Notes under the pieces: model-generated
Seen by the model: the letters and a program-made list of their open reading frames with translations, nothing else
What the model was told of the DNA's origin: nothing
Database searches by the model: none
In this document: piece after piece, positions 40,887 through 50,133 of the stretch
Position numbering within the stretch: position 1 is the first letter of the stretch
Layout: every line of letters starts with the position of its first letter
Assembly: GCF_002571225.1 (NCBI RefSeq)
Contig: NZ_NVEC01000003.1
Span: 169,135 to 233,134, forward strand
Length of the DNA stretch: 64,000 bases
DNA from: Bacillus sp. AFS059628
Lineage (GTDB): Bacteria > Bacillota > Bacilli > Bacillales > Bacillaceae_G
Direction: 5' to 3'
Translations under genes and position numbers: made by a program

Positions 40887-41666
40887 TTAATATTTGTAGG
40901 CCAACACTTTTTTTGTAAATGAATCGGCAATAATCGTATAGCCTTTGTCATTCGGGTGTACTTGGTCAAAGAGTAATTCTTTCTTATCATTAGATATTAA
41001 TTTGCGAATTGGTAAAACGATAGACGGCTGATTTGCTTTAGCAATGGAATAAACAGATTCATTCCAGCCATCTAAAAACATATCTGCATAACTCGCGATG
41101 GAATCATCGAGTTGTAACGGGTTATAGAGTTCAGAAAGAATGAGTAAAGCATCCGGATTTTGATCTCGAACTGTCTTTACAATATTTTTTACATCCGCTT
41201 CAAAATGAGCTTTTTCTTTATTTAACATTTTAATACCGTCTATAACACCAACATCACGATTTAAGCGAAATAAATTATTTCCGCCAATATTAATTGTAAT
41301 GATATTTGCTGATCTAATTTTTTGCTTTACATCTTCTGATTGAACTTTTTTAGCGAGACGATCTGTTGTAAGGCCGTTTATCCCAAGGTTTTCTACTGTA
41401 ATGGGTTTATGAATTTGTGCTTCTATTTGTTTAGAGGCTAATTCAGCAAATCCACCTTGTGTTGAACCATATCCTTTGGCGAGCGAATCACCTAGTACGA
41501 GATGATAAAAAGAATCGTTTGTTTGCTTATCAATCCAACTTGGAGTAGATGTTTTTTCTGTTTTTTCTTCGGGTTCATTTTGTTTTGTCTCATCGTTCTT
41601 TTCGAAATAAGAATAAGAAATGATTAGAAGGAGGAGACAAACAATTGTTAAGATGACTTTTTTCAT
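40887..41666 (-). CDS. SGNH/GDSL-type hydrolase, membrane-anchored or secreted
   Basis: A 259-residue protein with an N-terminal hydrophobic segment (3-20), an acidic/Lys/Thr-rich linker to about 50, then an SGNH esterase domain. Block I is L-G-D60-S61-L-A, the Gly is in L-G-I-N-G, the Asn in I-G-G-N-N, and the catalytic Asp-His pair in D-Q-V-H-P-N-D near 240. It may be an extracytoplasmic lipase or esterase. AAGGAGGATG precedes the ATG. It is divergent from the nucleotidase gene. Confidence 0.88.
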   Translation of the reverse strand: MKKVILTIVCLLLLIISYSYFEKNDETKQNEPEEKTEKTSTPSWIDKQTNDSFYHLVLGDSLAKGYGSTQGGFAELASKQIEAQIHKPITVENLGINGLTTDRLAKKVQSEDVKQKIRSANIITINIGGNNLFRLNRDVGVIDGIKMLNKEKAHFEADVKNIVKTVRDQNPDALLILSELYNPLQLDDSIASYADMFLDGWNESVYSIAKANQPSIVLPIRKLISNDKKELLFDQVHPNDKGYTIIADSFTKKVLAYKY

Positions 41667-41831
41667 AAATTCATCCTCCTTGTAATTGGTAATTGTATCA
41701 TATTCAGCAGTATTAACAATGTAAGGGCATATTATATGTTTATGAAAAGTTTACAACAACTTTACAGAAAATTTGTAGAAGTATGTCAAAAAATATTGAC
41801 GATATGAAAGTACATTATATATGATAATGTC
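41667..41831. other. Intergenic region between divergent GDSL and nucleotidase genes
   Basis: AT-rich and without a gene. TTGACG at about 41798-41803 with a loosely matching TATATA downstream could be the promoter for the nucleotidase transcript. Nothing further can be supported. Confidence 0.4.
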
Positions 41832-41944
41832 AGATAAGGTGAAATTTTAATTAGTAGGGCTTTATTTCCCGATGAGTAAAATCTCACCAATCGAGCGTTT
41901 AAGAGGACTACTCATTAGCGCAGGATGAAATGAAAATCTTATCT
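41832..41944 (+). ncRNA. Unassigned structured leader of the nucleotidase gene
   Basis: A 113-base block is closed by AGATAAG (41832-41838) and CTTATCT (41938-41944). Inside, GTGA-A-ATTTTA (41839-41849) faces TAAAAT-C-TCAC (41877-41887). ATGAGTA (41872-41878) can instead pair with TACTCAT (41909-41915), and AGTAG (41853-41857) with CTACT (41908-41912). ATGAAATGAA at about 41925 is complementary to TTCATTTCAT near 41981. The closed, multi-branched layout with alternative pairings looks like a riboswitch, but it matches no class I know. Confidence 0.4.
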
Positions 41945-42022
41945 CCAATAGAAGAAAAAAGGTATGTGATTAGAGACAGATTCATTTCATTATTTTTGGT
42001 AATTGTATAAGGGGGATTTTTT

Positions 42023-44323
42023 GTGAAAAAGTCAAAAAAAATGCTAGCTGGAGCAACTCTTGCTATTGGTGTTATAGCGCCGCAAGTATTGCCAGCAACA
42101 GCTCATGCGGATGAGCAAACTGGGGAGAGTACGGTTAACTTACGAATTCTAGAAACATCAGATATTCACGTTAATTTAATGAATTACGATTATTATCAAA
42201 CGAAAACCGATAATAAAGTAGGTCTCGTACAAACAGCAACACTTGTTAATAAAGCACGTGAAGAAGCGAAGAACTCTGTCCTATTTGATGATGGGGATGC
42301 ATTACAAGGGACACCGCTTGGAGATTATGTAGCCAATAAAATAAATGATCCGAAGAAGCCTGTGGATCCTAGTTATACACATCCATTGTATCGTTTAATG
42401 AATTTAATGAAGTATGACGTCATCTCTCTTGGGAATCATGAATTTAACTACGGTTTAGACTATTTAAACAAAGTAATTAGTAAAACGGAATTCCCGGTTA
42501 TTAACTCGAACGTCTATAAAGATGATAAAGATAATAATGAAGAGAACGATCAAAATTACTTTAAACCATATCATGTTTTTGAAAAAGAAGTAGAAGATGA
42601 ATCAGGTCAAAAGCAAAAAGTGAAAATTGGCGTAATGGGATTTGTTCCACCTCAAGTTATGAACTGGGATAAAGCAAATTTAGAAGGAAAAGTGAAAGCA
42701 AAAGATATAGTTGAAACAGCGAAAAAAATGGTGCCAAAAATGAAAGCAGAAGGTGCAGATGTTATCGTTGCACTAGCACATTCCGGTGTTGATAAGAGTG
42801 GATACAACGTTGGCATGGAAAATGCGTCGTATTATTTAACAGAAGTTCCTGGTGTAGATGCAGTATTAATGGGACATTCACATACGGAAGTGAAGGATGT
42901 ATTTAATGGTGTTCCAGTTGTAATGCCTGGTGTCTTTGGAAGTAACTTAGGCATTATTGATATGCAATTGAAAAAAGTAAATGGAAAATGGGAAATACAA
43001 AAAGAGCAATCGAAGCCGCAACTTCGTCCGATTGCTGATAGTAAAGGAAACCCACTCGTACAATCTGATCAAAATTTAGTTGATGAAATTAAAGATGATC
43101 ATCAAGCGACAATTGATTATGTGAATACAGCTGTAGGAAAAACGACAGCGCCAATTAATAGTTATTTCTCATTAGTACAAGATGATCCTTCTGTACAACT
43201 TGTGACAAATGCACAAAAATGGTATGTAGAAAAGTTATTTGCTGAAAATGGACAGTACAGCAAATATAAAGGAATTCCAGTTTTATCTGCAGGAGCACCA
43301 TTTAAAGCAGGTGGCCGAAACGGTGCTACATATTATACGGATATTCCAGCTGGAACGTTAGCAATTAAAAACGTAGCAGATTTATATGTATATCCAAATA
43401 CGTTATATGCTGTAAAAGTAAATGGGGCACAAGTGAAAGAATGGCTTGAAATGTCTGCAGGTCAGTTTAATCAAATCGATCCAAAGAAAACAGAAGAACA
43501 GCCGTTAGTAAATATAGGCTATCCTACATATAACTTCGATATTTTAGATGGCTTAAAATACGAAATTGATGTAACACAACCAGCGAAATACGATAAAGAT
43601 GGAAAAGTTGTAAATGCAAATACGAATCGTATTGTAAATATGACATATGAAGGGAAGCCAGTAGCTGAAAATCAAGAGTTCATCGTCGCTACAAATAACT
43701 ATCGCGGAAGCAGCCAAACGTTCCCGGGTGTAAGCAAAGGGGAAGTTGTATACCAATCACAAGATGAAACGCGTCAAATCATTGTGAAGTATATGCAAGA
43801 AACACCAGTTATTAATCCAGCAGCAGATAAAAATTGGCTGTTCAAACCGATTGTTGCCGATAAATTACATACAACATTCGATTCTTCACCAAATGCACAA
43901 AAGTATATAAAGAAAGATGGAAAAATATCATATGTTGGACCATCTGAAAATGAATTTGCTAAATATGCAATTGATATAACGAAGAAGAACGATGATGATA
44001 AGGAAACTGGTGGGGAGAACCCAACAACACCACCAACAGGTGAAGGAAATAATGGAGGAAATCCGACGACACCACCAACAGGTGAAGGGAATAACGGAGA
44101 GAACCCAACGACACCACCAAAAGATGAAGGTAATAATGCAGGATCTGGACAAACTACAACGGATAATCAAAACGCAAAAGAAACAACAACTGTAAGCGAA
44201 AAGAAAGAAGAACGTGATTTACCGAAAACAGGTACAAGTGTTGTTTCTACAATTGGAGCAGGTTTGGCGTTTGTTGGAGCAGGATTACTTCTGTTATTTA
44301 GAAGAAAGAAAGCAAATAGATAG
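42023..44323 (+). CDS. Cell-wall-anchored 2',3'-cyclic-nucleotide phosphodiesterase / 5'-nucleotidase
   Basis: A 766-residue surface enzyme. Signal peptide about 1-29 with A-H-A before D-E. Metallophosphatase motifs: E-T-S-D-I-H-V-N, D-D-G-D-A-L-Q-G, L-G-N-H-E-F-N and G-H-S-H-T-E. The 5'-nucleotidase C-terminal domain spans about 370-600. Three 14-residue repeats, E/G-N-P-T-T-P-P-T/K, lead to the sorting signal L733-P-K-T-G, a hydrophobic segment and a basic tail. The start is GTG after AGGGGGA. It probably releases phosphate and nucleosides from external nucleotides; removal of extracellular nucleotides can also affect hosts. Another family member begins to appear at the right end of the window. 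Confidence 0.93.
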   Translation: MKKSKKMLAGATLAIGVIAPQVLPATAHADEQTGESTVNLRILETSDIHVNLMNYDYYQTKTDNKVGLVQTATLVNKAREEAKNSVLFDDGDALQGTPLGDYVANKINDPKKPVDPSYTHPLYRLMNLMKYDVISLGNHEFNYGLDYLNKVISKTEFPVINSNVYKDDKDNNEENDQNYFKPYHVFEKEVEDESGQKQKVKIGVMGFVPPQVMNWDKANLEGKVKAKDIVETAKKMVPKMKAEGADVIVALAHSGVDKSGYNVGMENASYYLTEVPGVDAVLMGHSHTEVKDVFNGVPVVMPGVFGSNLGIIDMQLKKVNGKWEIQKEQSKPQLRPIADSKGNPLVQSDQNLVDEIKDDHQATIDYVNTAVGKTTAPINSYFSLVQDDPSVQLVTNAQKWYVEKLFAENGQYSKYKGIPVLSAGAPFKAGGRNGATYYTDIPAGTLAIKNVADLYVYPNTLYAVKVNGAQVKEWLEMSAGQFNQIDPKKTEEQPLVNIGYPTYNFDILDGLKYEIDVTQPAKYDKDGKVVNANTNRIVNMTYEGKPVAENQEFIVATNNYRGSSQTFPGVSKGEVVYQSQDETRQIIVKYMQETPVINPAADKNWLFKPIVADKLHTTFDSSPNAQKYIKKDGKISYVGPSENEFAKYAIDITKKNDDDKETGGENPTTPPTGEGNNGGNPTTPPTGEGNNGENPTTPPKDEGNNAGSGQTTTDNQNAKETTTVSEKKEERDLPKTGTSVVSTIGAGLAFVGAGLLLLFRRKKANR
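44015..44140 (+). repeat. Three tandem 42-bp repeats in the wall-spanning linker
   Basis: Three 14-codon units encode N-P-T-T-P-P plus a Gly/Asn/Glu-rich part just before the LPKTG signal. Such repeats commonly vary in number between strains. Confidence 0.85.
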
Positions 44324-44334
44324 TCAAGAAATAT

Positions 44335-44366
44335 AAAAAGGATTACCGATTCAGGTAATCCTTTTT
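44335..44366. terminator. Bidirectional terminator between nucleotidase and nhaC
   Basis: AAAAAGGATTACC and its exact complement around GATTCA, between convergent genes. Confidence 0.92.
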
Positions 44367-44372
44367 AGTATA

Positions 44373-45746
44373 TTATGAAAGTGTTACAGCTTTTTCTTTC
44401 TTCCATGAAAGGCCAAATCCAGTGAAACCAACAATAATTGTTAAGACTGGGCAAGCTAAACAGAAAATTGCGAATGGAAGGTAATCAAATGTCGGAACGC
44501 CAAGGACGTTCGATAAGAATACACCACTTACTCCCCATGGTACGAGCGGATTAATAACTGTACCTGCATCTTCTAGTACTCGTGATAAATTCCGACGTTC
44601 TAAACCGACTTCATCGTATTTATTAGCAAATGCTTGTCCTGTTAAAACGATGGATAAGTATTGCTCACCAAGTAAGAAGTTTACACCAATTGCAGTTGAA
44701 GCAGTAGAAATAATTAAGCGTGTACTATTTTTTACGAAGCTAGAGATGATATTCATCAGCTGCGCGATAATACCCATTCCTTGTAATAATCCTCCCATAC
44801 AAAGAGCTAGGAAAATAAGCGCAATCGACATCATCATACTTTGTAGACCACCGCGAGATAGTAAGCTATCAATGTCTTTAATACCAGTTTTAGAAACATA
44901 GCCGTCTTGCATAATTTTCATTAAATCAGCTAAAGAAGTGCTAGGTTTAAAAATAAAGAGAATAATAATTCCTACCACGATTCCTGCAAGCAATGTTGGA
45001 ACTGCTGGAACTTTTTTAAATGCGAATAGGAACAGTAATAAAATTGGGATTAGTGTAACGATAGAAATCGTTGTATTTTTCTCTAATGTACTAATAAAGT
45101 TTGTGAAGTCAACGTCTCCGCTAGTGCCGCCTCCTAAAATGAAAAATGCGATAAAAGCAATAATGAAGGCTGGAACTGTTGTCCAAAGCATGTTACGAAT
45201 GTGCTCAAATAAATCTACACCCGTTACAGCAGGAGCTAAGTTTGTTGTATCAGATAAAGGAGACATTTTATCTCCAAAGAACGCACCAGAAATAATTGCA
45301 CCAGCAATTAGAGCCGGATCGTATCCGAGAGCACTACCCATGCCCATAAAGGCAAGTCCTACAGTTGCAGCAGTTGTAAAGGCACTACCGATACTCGTTC
45401 CAACAATTGCACAAACAACGAAAACAGTTGGAATGAAAATTTTAGGAGATACAAGTTGGAAGCCGTATACCATTAAAGTTGGGATTGTTCCAGCGGCGAT
45501 CCAAACACTAATTAATACGCCTACAAGTAAGAAAATAAAAATAGATGGAATACCAGCTGAAATACTACTAATCATCCCTTTTTCCATCGTAGACCAATCA
45601 ATTTTTTTCATAAATCCAAATGCTAATAAAAGAACGATGCCAAATAAAATTGGGATGTGTGGTGAAACTTCTAGTTGAATAACACTAAAGCCAATACAGA
45701 AAAAGATAAATACTGTTAAAAGAACAGATTCAATTTTTGAAACCAT
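44373..45746 (-). CDS. nhaC: NhaC-family Na+/H+ antiporter (possible tyrosine-linked transporter)
   Basis: A 457-residue membrane protein with about eleven hydrophobic segments. Features of NhaC are T-S-I-G-S-A-F-T-T-A-A-T near 115-126, S-G-A-F-F-G-D-K-M-S-P-L-S-D-T-T-N near 154-170 and the C-terminal N-P-L-V-P-W-G. AGGAGGGG precedes the ATG. The leader is a T-box, a tRNA-sensing control normally found before amino-acid genes, with a reading that suggests tRNA-Tyr. That implies transport of an amino acid, perhaps tyrosine with Na+ or H+, rather than simple ion exchange. This inference rests on the leader only. Confidence 0.85.
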   Translation of the reverse strand: MVSKIESVLLTVFIFFCIGFSVIQLEVSPHIPILFGIVLLLAFGFMKKIDWSTMEKGMISSISAGIPSIFIFLLVGVLISVWIAAGTIPTLMVYGFQLVSPKIFIPTVFVVCAIVGTSIGSAFTTAATVGLAFMGMGSALGYDPALIAGAIISGAFFGDKMSPLSDTTNLAPAVTGVDLFEHIRNMLWTTVPAFIIAFIAFFILGGGTSGDVDFTNFISTLEKNTTISIVTLIPILLLFLFAFKKVPAVPTLLAGIVVGIIILFIFKPSTSLADLMKIMQDGYVSKTGIKDIDSLLSRGGLQSMMMSIALIFLALCMGGLLQGMGIIAQLMNIISSFVKNSTRLIISTASTAIGVNFLLGEQYLSIVLTGQAFANKYDEVGLERRNLSRVLEDAGTVINPLVPWGVSGVFLSNVLGVPTFDYLPFAIFCLACPVLTIIVGFTGFGLSWKKEKAVTLS

Positions 45747-45889
45747 TGTTTTCCCCTCCTAAGTAATCTAAAATAGCTCTTTTTTATATAAAATTCGCCA
45801 ATATTGTTTATTTCCTTCTAAAATTTAGAATTTTGTGACAAATTACCGGTAATTATTGGTTTTTCAATATGATACGGAAATGATTGGAT

Positions 45890-45945
45890 AAAAAAACGTC
45901 CCTGCATATAATTATGCAGGGACGAAGAAATCGCGGTACCACCCT
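45890..45945 (-). promoter_or_regulatory. Second T-box antiterminator/terminator module
   Basis: Minus strand: AGGGTGGTACCGCG (45945-45932) followed by a perfect 12-bp terminator, CGTCCCTGCATA with its complement (45924-45897), and a T-run. A small stem TTGTGA/TCACAA at 45949-45970 precedes it. No second specifier stem is present between the two modules. Confidence 0.85.
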
Positions 45946-46002
45946 AGCTTGTGAAATGAATGTATCACAAAATAAAGGGTCGTATGATATGCGCTAATAA
46001 AA

Positions 46003-46235
46003 TAAAAACGCCCCTGCAATATATGCAGGGACGAAAAATTCGCGGTACCACCCTAAATTGTGAAACAGTATCGTTTCACCACTCTTTAGATATAACGGTC
46101 TATAACCGTCTTTCACTACTCCTTACGTTTCGCAAAAGAAGCTCCAGGGGGTAATTCATAATTCGCTCTGTACTGGTTCGCACCGACCACCAGCTCTCTG
46201 AAATCAGAAATCGAAATACTACTAAATCCTATCAA
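46003..46235 (-). ncRNA. T-box leader, first full unit, of nhaC
   Basis: On the minus strand, a long Stem I region (46235 to about 46140) contains AGAGAGCTGGTGGTCGGTGCGAACCAG-type T-box features in order, then a specifier-loop segment GAATTACCCCCTGGAGC. A stem GTGAAAC/GTTTCAC (46079-46060), the T-box AGGGTGGTACCGCG (46054-46041) and a terminator (46033-46009 with T-run to 46004) follow. The specifier is best read as TAC (complement of 46151-46153), i.e. tyrosine; the alternative frame TTA (Leu) cannot be excluded by eye. Confidence 0.9.
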
Positions 46236-46385
46236 TGCCGATTCATATGATGTTAGTTAAATTTTTATCATATATTCGTCTTACATGTCAATAAAAATAT
46301 TCAATAATTTTTTAGGGGAATAAAGGAGAACAATTTTAATCCTGTGAAAATGTGCGTTATAATGAATTTGAAAGGGGAGGAAAGA

Positions 46386-46712
46386 GTGAAGAAAAAAATA
46401 ATTCTTTTTACCACTTTACTAGTCATTGGCGGAAGTGCTGGAATTTACACGGCTTTTGCAGCTGAATCAGAGCAGGCGAAGCAAAAGCAAGTACAGCAGT
46501 CAGAAGTGAAGAAATCGAAAGAAGCTAAAGAGAAGAAGTCGATGGAAAAAGCAGCTGAGAAACTAGGGGTTTCTACGAAAGGGAAAACAAAAGAAGAGGT
46601 TGCGAAAGAAGTAAATACCGCAAGATTTGAGAAGCGCCATGATCTGTTGATTGAACATGCAAAACAACTTGGAATTGAAACAGAAGGAAAAAAGATGAAG
46701 AGATTATTTTAG
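46386..46712 (+). pseudogene. Small secreted Lys/Glu-rich protein, frameshifted near its end
   Basis: GTG start at 46386 after GGGGAGGAAAG; 108 residues as read. A signal peptide (1-24, ending A-F-A) precedes a Lys/Glu/Gln-rich helical region with two similar segments, L-G-V-S-T-K-G-K-T-K-E-E and L-G-I-E-T-E-G-K. After the second, a run of six A (46688-46693) shifts the frame and the protein ends M-K-R-L-F. With one more A the frame would continue D-E-E-I-I-L-E-I-G-K and stop at 46741, which matches the repeat pattern and the relative at 52826. The gene is probably damaged at its end, or the base is a sequencing slip. Function unknown. Confidence 0.6.
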
Positions 46713-46740
46713 AAATCGGAAAGATACAACATGGAAAGTA

Positions 46741-46774
46741 GAACAACTTATCTTATGATAAGTTGTTCTTTTTT
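46741..46774 (+). terminator. Terminator after the secreted protein gene
   Basis: GAACAACTTATC and its exact complement around TTAT, followed by six T. It begins at the stop codon of the frame-corrected gene. Confidence 0.9.
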
Positions 46775-46798
46775 AAGAACTACTTGATTTAAAAATAA

Positions 46799-46850
46799 TT
46801 GACAATCATTTATTTTTAATGTTAACTATATTTATAAACTAGTTAACATT
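46799..46850 (+). promoter_or_regulatory. BirA operator and promoter of the biotin operon
   Basis: AATGTTAAC (46818-46826), 15 bases, GTTAACATT (46842-46850) form a perfect dyad of the known BirA operator type (GTTAAC half-sites, N14-16). TTGACA at 46799-46804 is the -35; the operator covers the -10 region. Biotin-bound BirA would block transcription. Confidence 0.92.
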
Positions 46851-46863
46851 AGGGGTGACAATT

Positions 46864-48252
46864 GTGACTTTTAGTAAGAGTACGACTGACAAACCATCAT
46901 ATACATATGAAGAGTTATCGGAGAAAAATAAAACCTATGTATGGCATCCGTTTACACAAATGAAGGATTATTTAGAAGAAGATCCTGTCATTATTGAACG
47001 GGGAGAGGGAAGAAAGCTATACGATGTAAATGGAAATGAATATTGGGATGGTGTTTCGTCTATTTGGTTAAATGTTCATGGACATCAAGTACCGGAACTA
47101 GATGAGGCAATTCGTAAACAATTAAATAAAATTGCCCATTCTACTATGCTAGGACTTGCTAACGTTCCATCTATTTTATTAGCGGAAAAAATAATTGAAG
47201 TTGTACCAGAAGGTTTGAAGAAAGTATTTTATTCAGACTCTGGTTCTAGCGCCGTTGAAATTGCAATTAAGATAGCTTTTCAATATTGGCAGCATAAAGG
47301 GAAAGCGAAGAAACAAAGATTTGTTACATTAAAAGAAGCGTATCATGGCGACACAATTGGAGCTGTTTCAGTAGGAGCAATAGACTTGTTTCACCAAGTG
47401 TATAGTTCACTTTTATTTGAGGCAATTAAAATGCCTTATCCATATACATATCGTTCTCCTTATGGAAATGATAAGGAGGAAATTGTAAAAAAACATTTAG
47501 AAGAAATGGAAGAGATGCTAAAAGATAAACATGAAGAAATTGCGGCGCTTATTGTAGAACCTTTAATGCAAGGTGCTGGCGGTATGATTACAATGCCAAA
47601 AGGATACTTAAAAGGGCTACGTAATTTATGTACGAAATATAATGTTTTATTTATTACAGATGAGGTAGCGACTGGATTCGGGCGTACTGGAAAAATGTTT
47701 GCATGTGAACATGAAAATGTAACGCCGGATATTTTAACAGCGGGAAAAGGTTTAACGGGCGGATATTTACCAGTTGCAATTACTGTAACGACAGATGAAA
47801 TTTATAATGCCTTTTTAGGAGGCTATGAAGAACAAAAAACGTTTTTCCACGGACATAGTTATACAGGGAATCCGTTAGGGTGTGCGGTAGCAATTGCGAA
47901 TCTAGAACTATATGAGAAAACAAATTTAATAGAAGAAGTAGCACGTAAAACAAAATATGTGGCGACGCAATTAGAAGAACTTTTTGCATATAAACATGTA
48001 GGGGATATTCGTCAATGCGGATTAATGATTGGAATTGAACTTGTGAAGAATAAGGAAACGAAAGAAGCGTTTGAATGGACAGAGAGGATCGGTGTTCAAG
48101 TATGTAAACGCTCAAGAGAGCTAGGTATGATCTTGCGACCGCTCGGTAATACGATTGTATTTATGCCTCCTCTTGCTTCTACAATTGAGGAGATTGATGA
48201 TATGTTACGCATTTTGTATAAAGCAATCTCGGATGTTACGGAGGGAGAATAA
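46864..48252 (+). CDS. bioA: Adenosylmethionine-8-amino-7-oxononanoate aminotransferase
   Basis: PLP enzyme of 462 residues that makes 7,8-diaminopelargonate with S-adenosylmethionine as amino donor. W-H-P-F-T-Q-M near the N-terminus, [11 protein letters not shown] near 265 and PLP lysine K295 in [10 protein letters not shown] are diagnostic. GTG 46855 is in frame but lies within the ribosome site AGGGGTGA, so GTG 46864 is used. Its stop overlaps the bioD start by one base. First gene of the biotin operon. Confidence 0.94.
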   Translation: MTFSKSTTDKPSYTYEELSEKNKTYVWHPFTQMKDYLEEDPVIIERGEGRKLYDVNGNEYWDGVSSIWLNVHGHQVPELDEAIRKQLNKIAHSTMLGLANVPSILLAEKIIEVVPEGLKKVFYSDSGSSAVEIAIKIAFQYWQHKGKAKKQRFVTLKEAYHGDTIGAVSVGAIDLFHQVYSSLLFEAIKMPYPYTYRSPYGNDKEEIVKKHLEEMEEMLKDKHEEIAALIVEPLMQGAGGMITMPKGYLKGLRNLCTKYNVLFITDEVATGFGRTGKMFACEHENVTPDILTAGKGLTGGYLPVAITVTTDEIYNAFLGGYEEQKTFFHGHSYTGNPLGCAVAIANLELYEKTNLIEEVARKTKYVATQLEELFAYKHVGDIRQCGLMIGIELVKNKETKEAFEWTERIGVQVCKRSRELGMILRPLGNTIVFMPPLASTIEEIDDMLRILYKAISDVTEGE

Positions 48253-48980
48253 TGAGCGGTTTTTTTATAACAGCAACGGATACTGAAGTAGGGAAAACTA
48301 TAGTTGCCGGTGCATTAGCAGGTGTATTTAGAGAATTGGGATATAACATCGGGGTATATAAACCGTTGCAAAGTGGACATGTTGCATCAAATCCAGAGGG
48401 AGATGCAGCAAGGCTAAAAGCATTAGCAGGTGTACCGACAAAAGAAGATGAAATTTGCCCTTATTCTATTGAAGAGCCGCTTGCCCCGAGACTTGCCATG
48501 AAAAGAGCTGGAAGAGTAGTACATGTAAAGGACATTATTCATCACTATAATGAACGATTGAAAGAGTTTAATAGTTTACTTGTAGAAGGAGCAGGTGGAT
48601 TAGCTGTTCCGTATACAGAGGACGCTTTAGTAATTGATTTCGCAAAAGAATTACAGCTTCCACTTATTGTAGTGGCACGCCCTACATTAGGGACAGTAAA
48701 TCATACAGTTTTAACGATTGCTTATGCAAAGGCACATGGTTTAACAGTAGCAGGTGTAATTTTATCTGGCTGCAAAGAATGTGAAATGGAAAGAGTGCAA
48801 GAAAATAAAGAAATGATTGAAGAGCTAAGTGGGGTACCGGTTTTAGGTTTATTACCATTCTTTGAAGGTGAGTTTACAAAAGAAGAAGTCTTGGAATCTG
48901 CTAAAGAATATATAATGATTTCAAAATTAGAGGAGCTTATCAGAAATGAATCAAACGTGGCGCACACATCTTCAATCTAA
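48252..48980 (+). CDS. bioD: Dethiobiotin synthetase
   Basis: ATP-dependent enzyme of 242 residues closing the ureido ring. P-loop-like T-D-T-E-V-G-K-T at 8-15, K-P-L-Q-S-G near 37, and V-E-G-A-G-G-L near 110 are the family motifs. GAGGGAG provides the ribosome site within the end of bioA. Its last 35 bases overlap the beginning of bioF in another frame, indicating tight coupling. Confidence 0.94.
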   Translation: MSGFFITATDTEVGKTIVAGALAGVFRELGYNIGVYKPLQSGHVASNPEGDAARLKALAGVPTKEDEICPYSIEEPLAPRLAMKRAGRVVHVKDIIHHYNERLKEFNSLLVEGAGGLAVPYTEDALVIDFAKELQLPLIVVARPTLGTVNHTVLTIAYAKAHGLTVAGVILSGCKECEMERVQENKEMIEELSGVPVLGLLPFFEGEFTKEEVLESAKEYIMISKLEELIRNESNVAHTSSI

Positions 48981-50133
48981 ATTGCAACAATTAAATGAGC
49001 GAGGGCAGTATCGCAGTTTGCATGTAACAGAACAAGCAGAAGAGACATGGCTTATTCGAGATGAGAAAAGGATGCTAAATTTAGCATCAAATAATTATTT
49101 AGGATTAGCTGGTGATGAAAGGTTAAAAGAAGCTGCTATTGCATGCACAAGAAAATATGGAGCTGGGGCGACGGCATCAAGGCTTGTTGTAGGAAATTAT
49201 TCACTGTATGAAGAGGTTGAGAGAAGTATATGCGATTGGAAAGGCACTGAAAAAGCCTTAGTTGTAAGTAGTGGATATACCGCAAATGTTGGAGTGATTT
49301 CTTCATTAGCGAGTCGTCACGATATTGTGTTTAGTGACAAATTAAATCATGCAAGTATCGTTGATGGAATTATATTGAGCGGGGCAGAGCATAAAAGGTA
49401 TCGTCATAACAATTTAAATCATCTGGAGACGTTGTTAAAAACAGCATCTTCTGAAAAGCGGAAATTAATCGTAACAGATACTGTTTTTAGTATGGATGGT
49501 GATACTGCGTATTTGAGGGAGTTAGTGGAGTTGAAAGAGAAATACGGGGCAATCATTATAGTTGATGAAGCACATGCGAGTGGAATATATGGAATCGGCG
49601 GAGCTGGATTATCTCATATAGAAGAAGATCTTGCTCAAAAAATAGATATACATATGGGGACGTTTAGTAAGGCTTTAGGGTGTTATGGTGCGTATTTGAC
49701 AGGCGATGCAATTTATATAGAGTATTTACACAATATGATGAGAAGTTTTATTTTTACTACTGCATTACCGCCAGGAACATTAGGAGCGGTACAAAAAGCA
49801 ATTGAAATTGTAAAAGAAGATAATGAAAGAAGAGAGAGGCTTATAGAGAATGGAGCATATTTCAGAAACCATTTACGAGAAGCTGGTTTTGATATAGGAA
49901 ATAGCTCAACTCATATTGTACCGATCGTAGTAGGTTCAAATGAAACAGCTTTACGGTTTAGTAAAAGGTTGCAACAGATAGGAATTGCTGCAATTGCAAT
50001 TCGTCCACCAACGGTTCCAGTTAATAGTTCACGGGTCCGTTTTGCAGTTACGTCCCAACATACAATAGCTGATTTGAACTGGGCTATTCAGCATATTATA
50101 CGCATTGGTAAAGAAGAGGGGTTTTTAGTATGA
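48946..50133 (+). CDS. bioF: 8-amino-7-oxononanoate synthase
   Basis: PLP enzyme of 395 residues that condenses pimeloyl-thioester with alanine. N-Y-L-G-L-A near 50, [10 protein letters not shown] near 207 and the PLP lysine K242 in G-T-F-S-K-A-L-G are intact. GAGGAG lies 12 bases before the ATG, inside bioD. The stop overlaps the next gene's start (ATGA). Confidence 0.94.
   Translation: MNQTWRTHLQSKLQQLNERGQYRSLHVTEQAEETWLIRDEKRMLNLASNNYLGLAGDERLKEAAIACTRKYGAGATASRLVVGNYSLYEEVERSICDWKGTEKALVVSSGYTANVGVISSLASRHDIVFSDKLNHASIVDGIILSGAEHKRYRHNNLNHLETLLKTASSEKRKLIVTDTVFSMDGDTAYLRELVELKEKYGAIIIVDEAHASGIYGIGGAGLSHIEEDLAQKIDIHMGTFSKALGCYGAYLTGDAIYIEYLHNMMRSFIFTTALPPGTLGAVQKAIEIVKEDNERRERLIENGAYFRNHLREAGFDIGNSSTHIVPIVVGSNETALRFSKRLQQIGIAAIAIRPPTVPVNSSRVRFAVTSQHTIADLNWAIQHIIRIGKEEGFLV

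Noticed and set aside
41832-41944. Assignment of the nucleotidase leader to a purine or yybP-ykoY riboswitch
   Set aside because: The conserved core sequences of those classes are not present, so it is left unassigned.
44938-45678. 246-codon plus-strand frame opposite nhaC
   Set aside because: It is the mirror of hydrophobic codons in nhaC, with no initiation signal and no protein-like domain.
45960-46154. 64-codon plus-strand frame upstream of the secreted protein gene
   Set aside because: It lies antisense to the T-box leader and is explained by conserved RNA sequence on the other strand.
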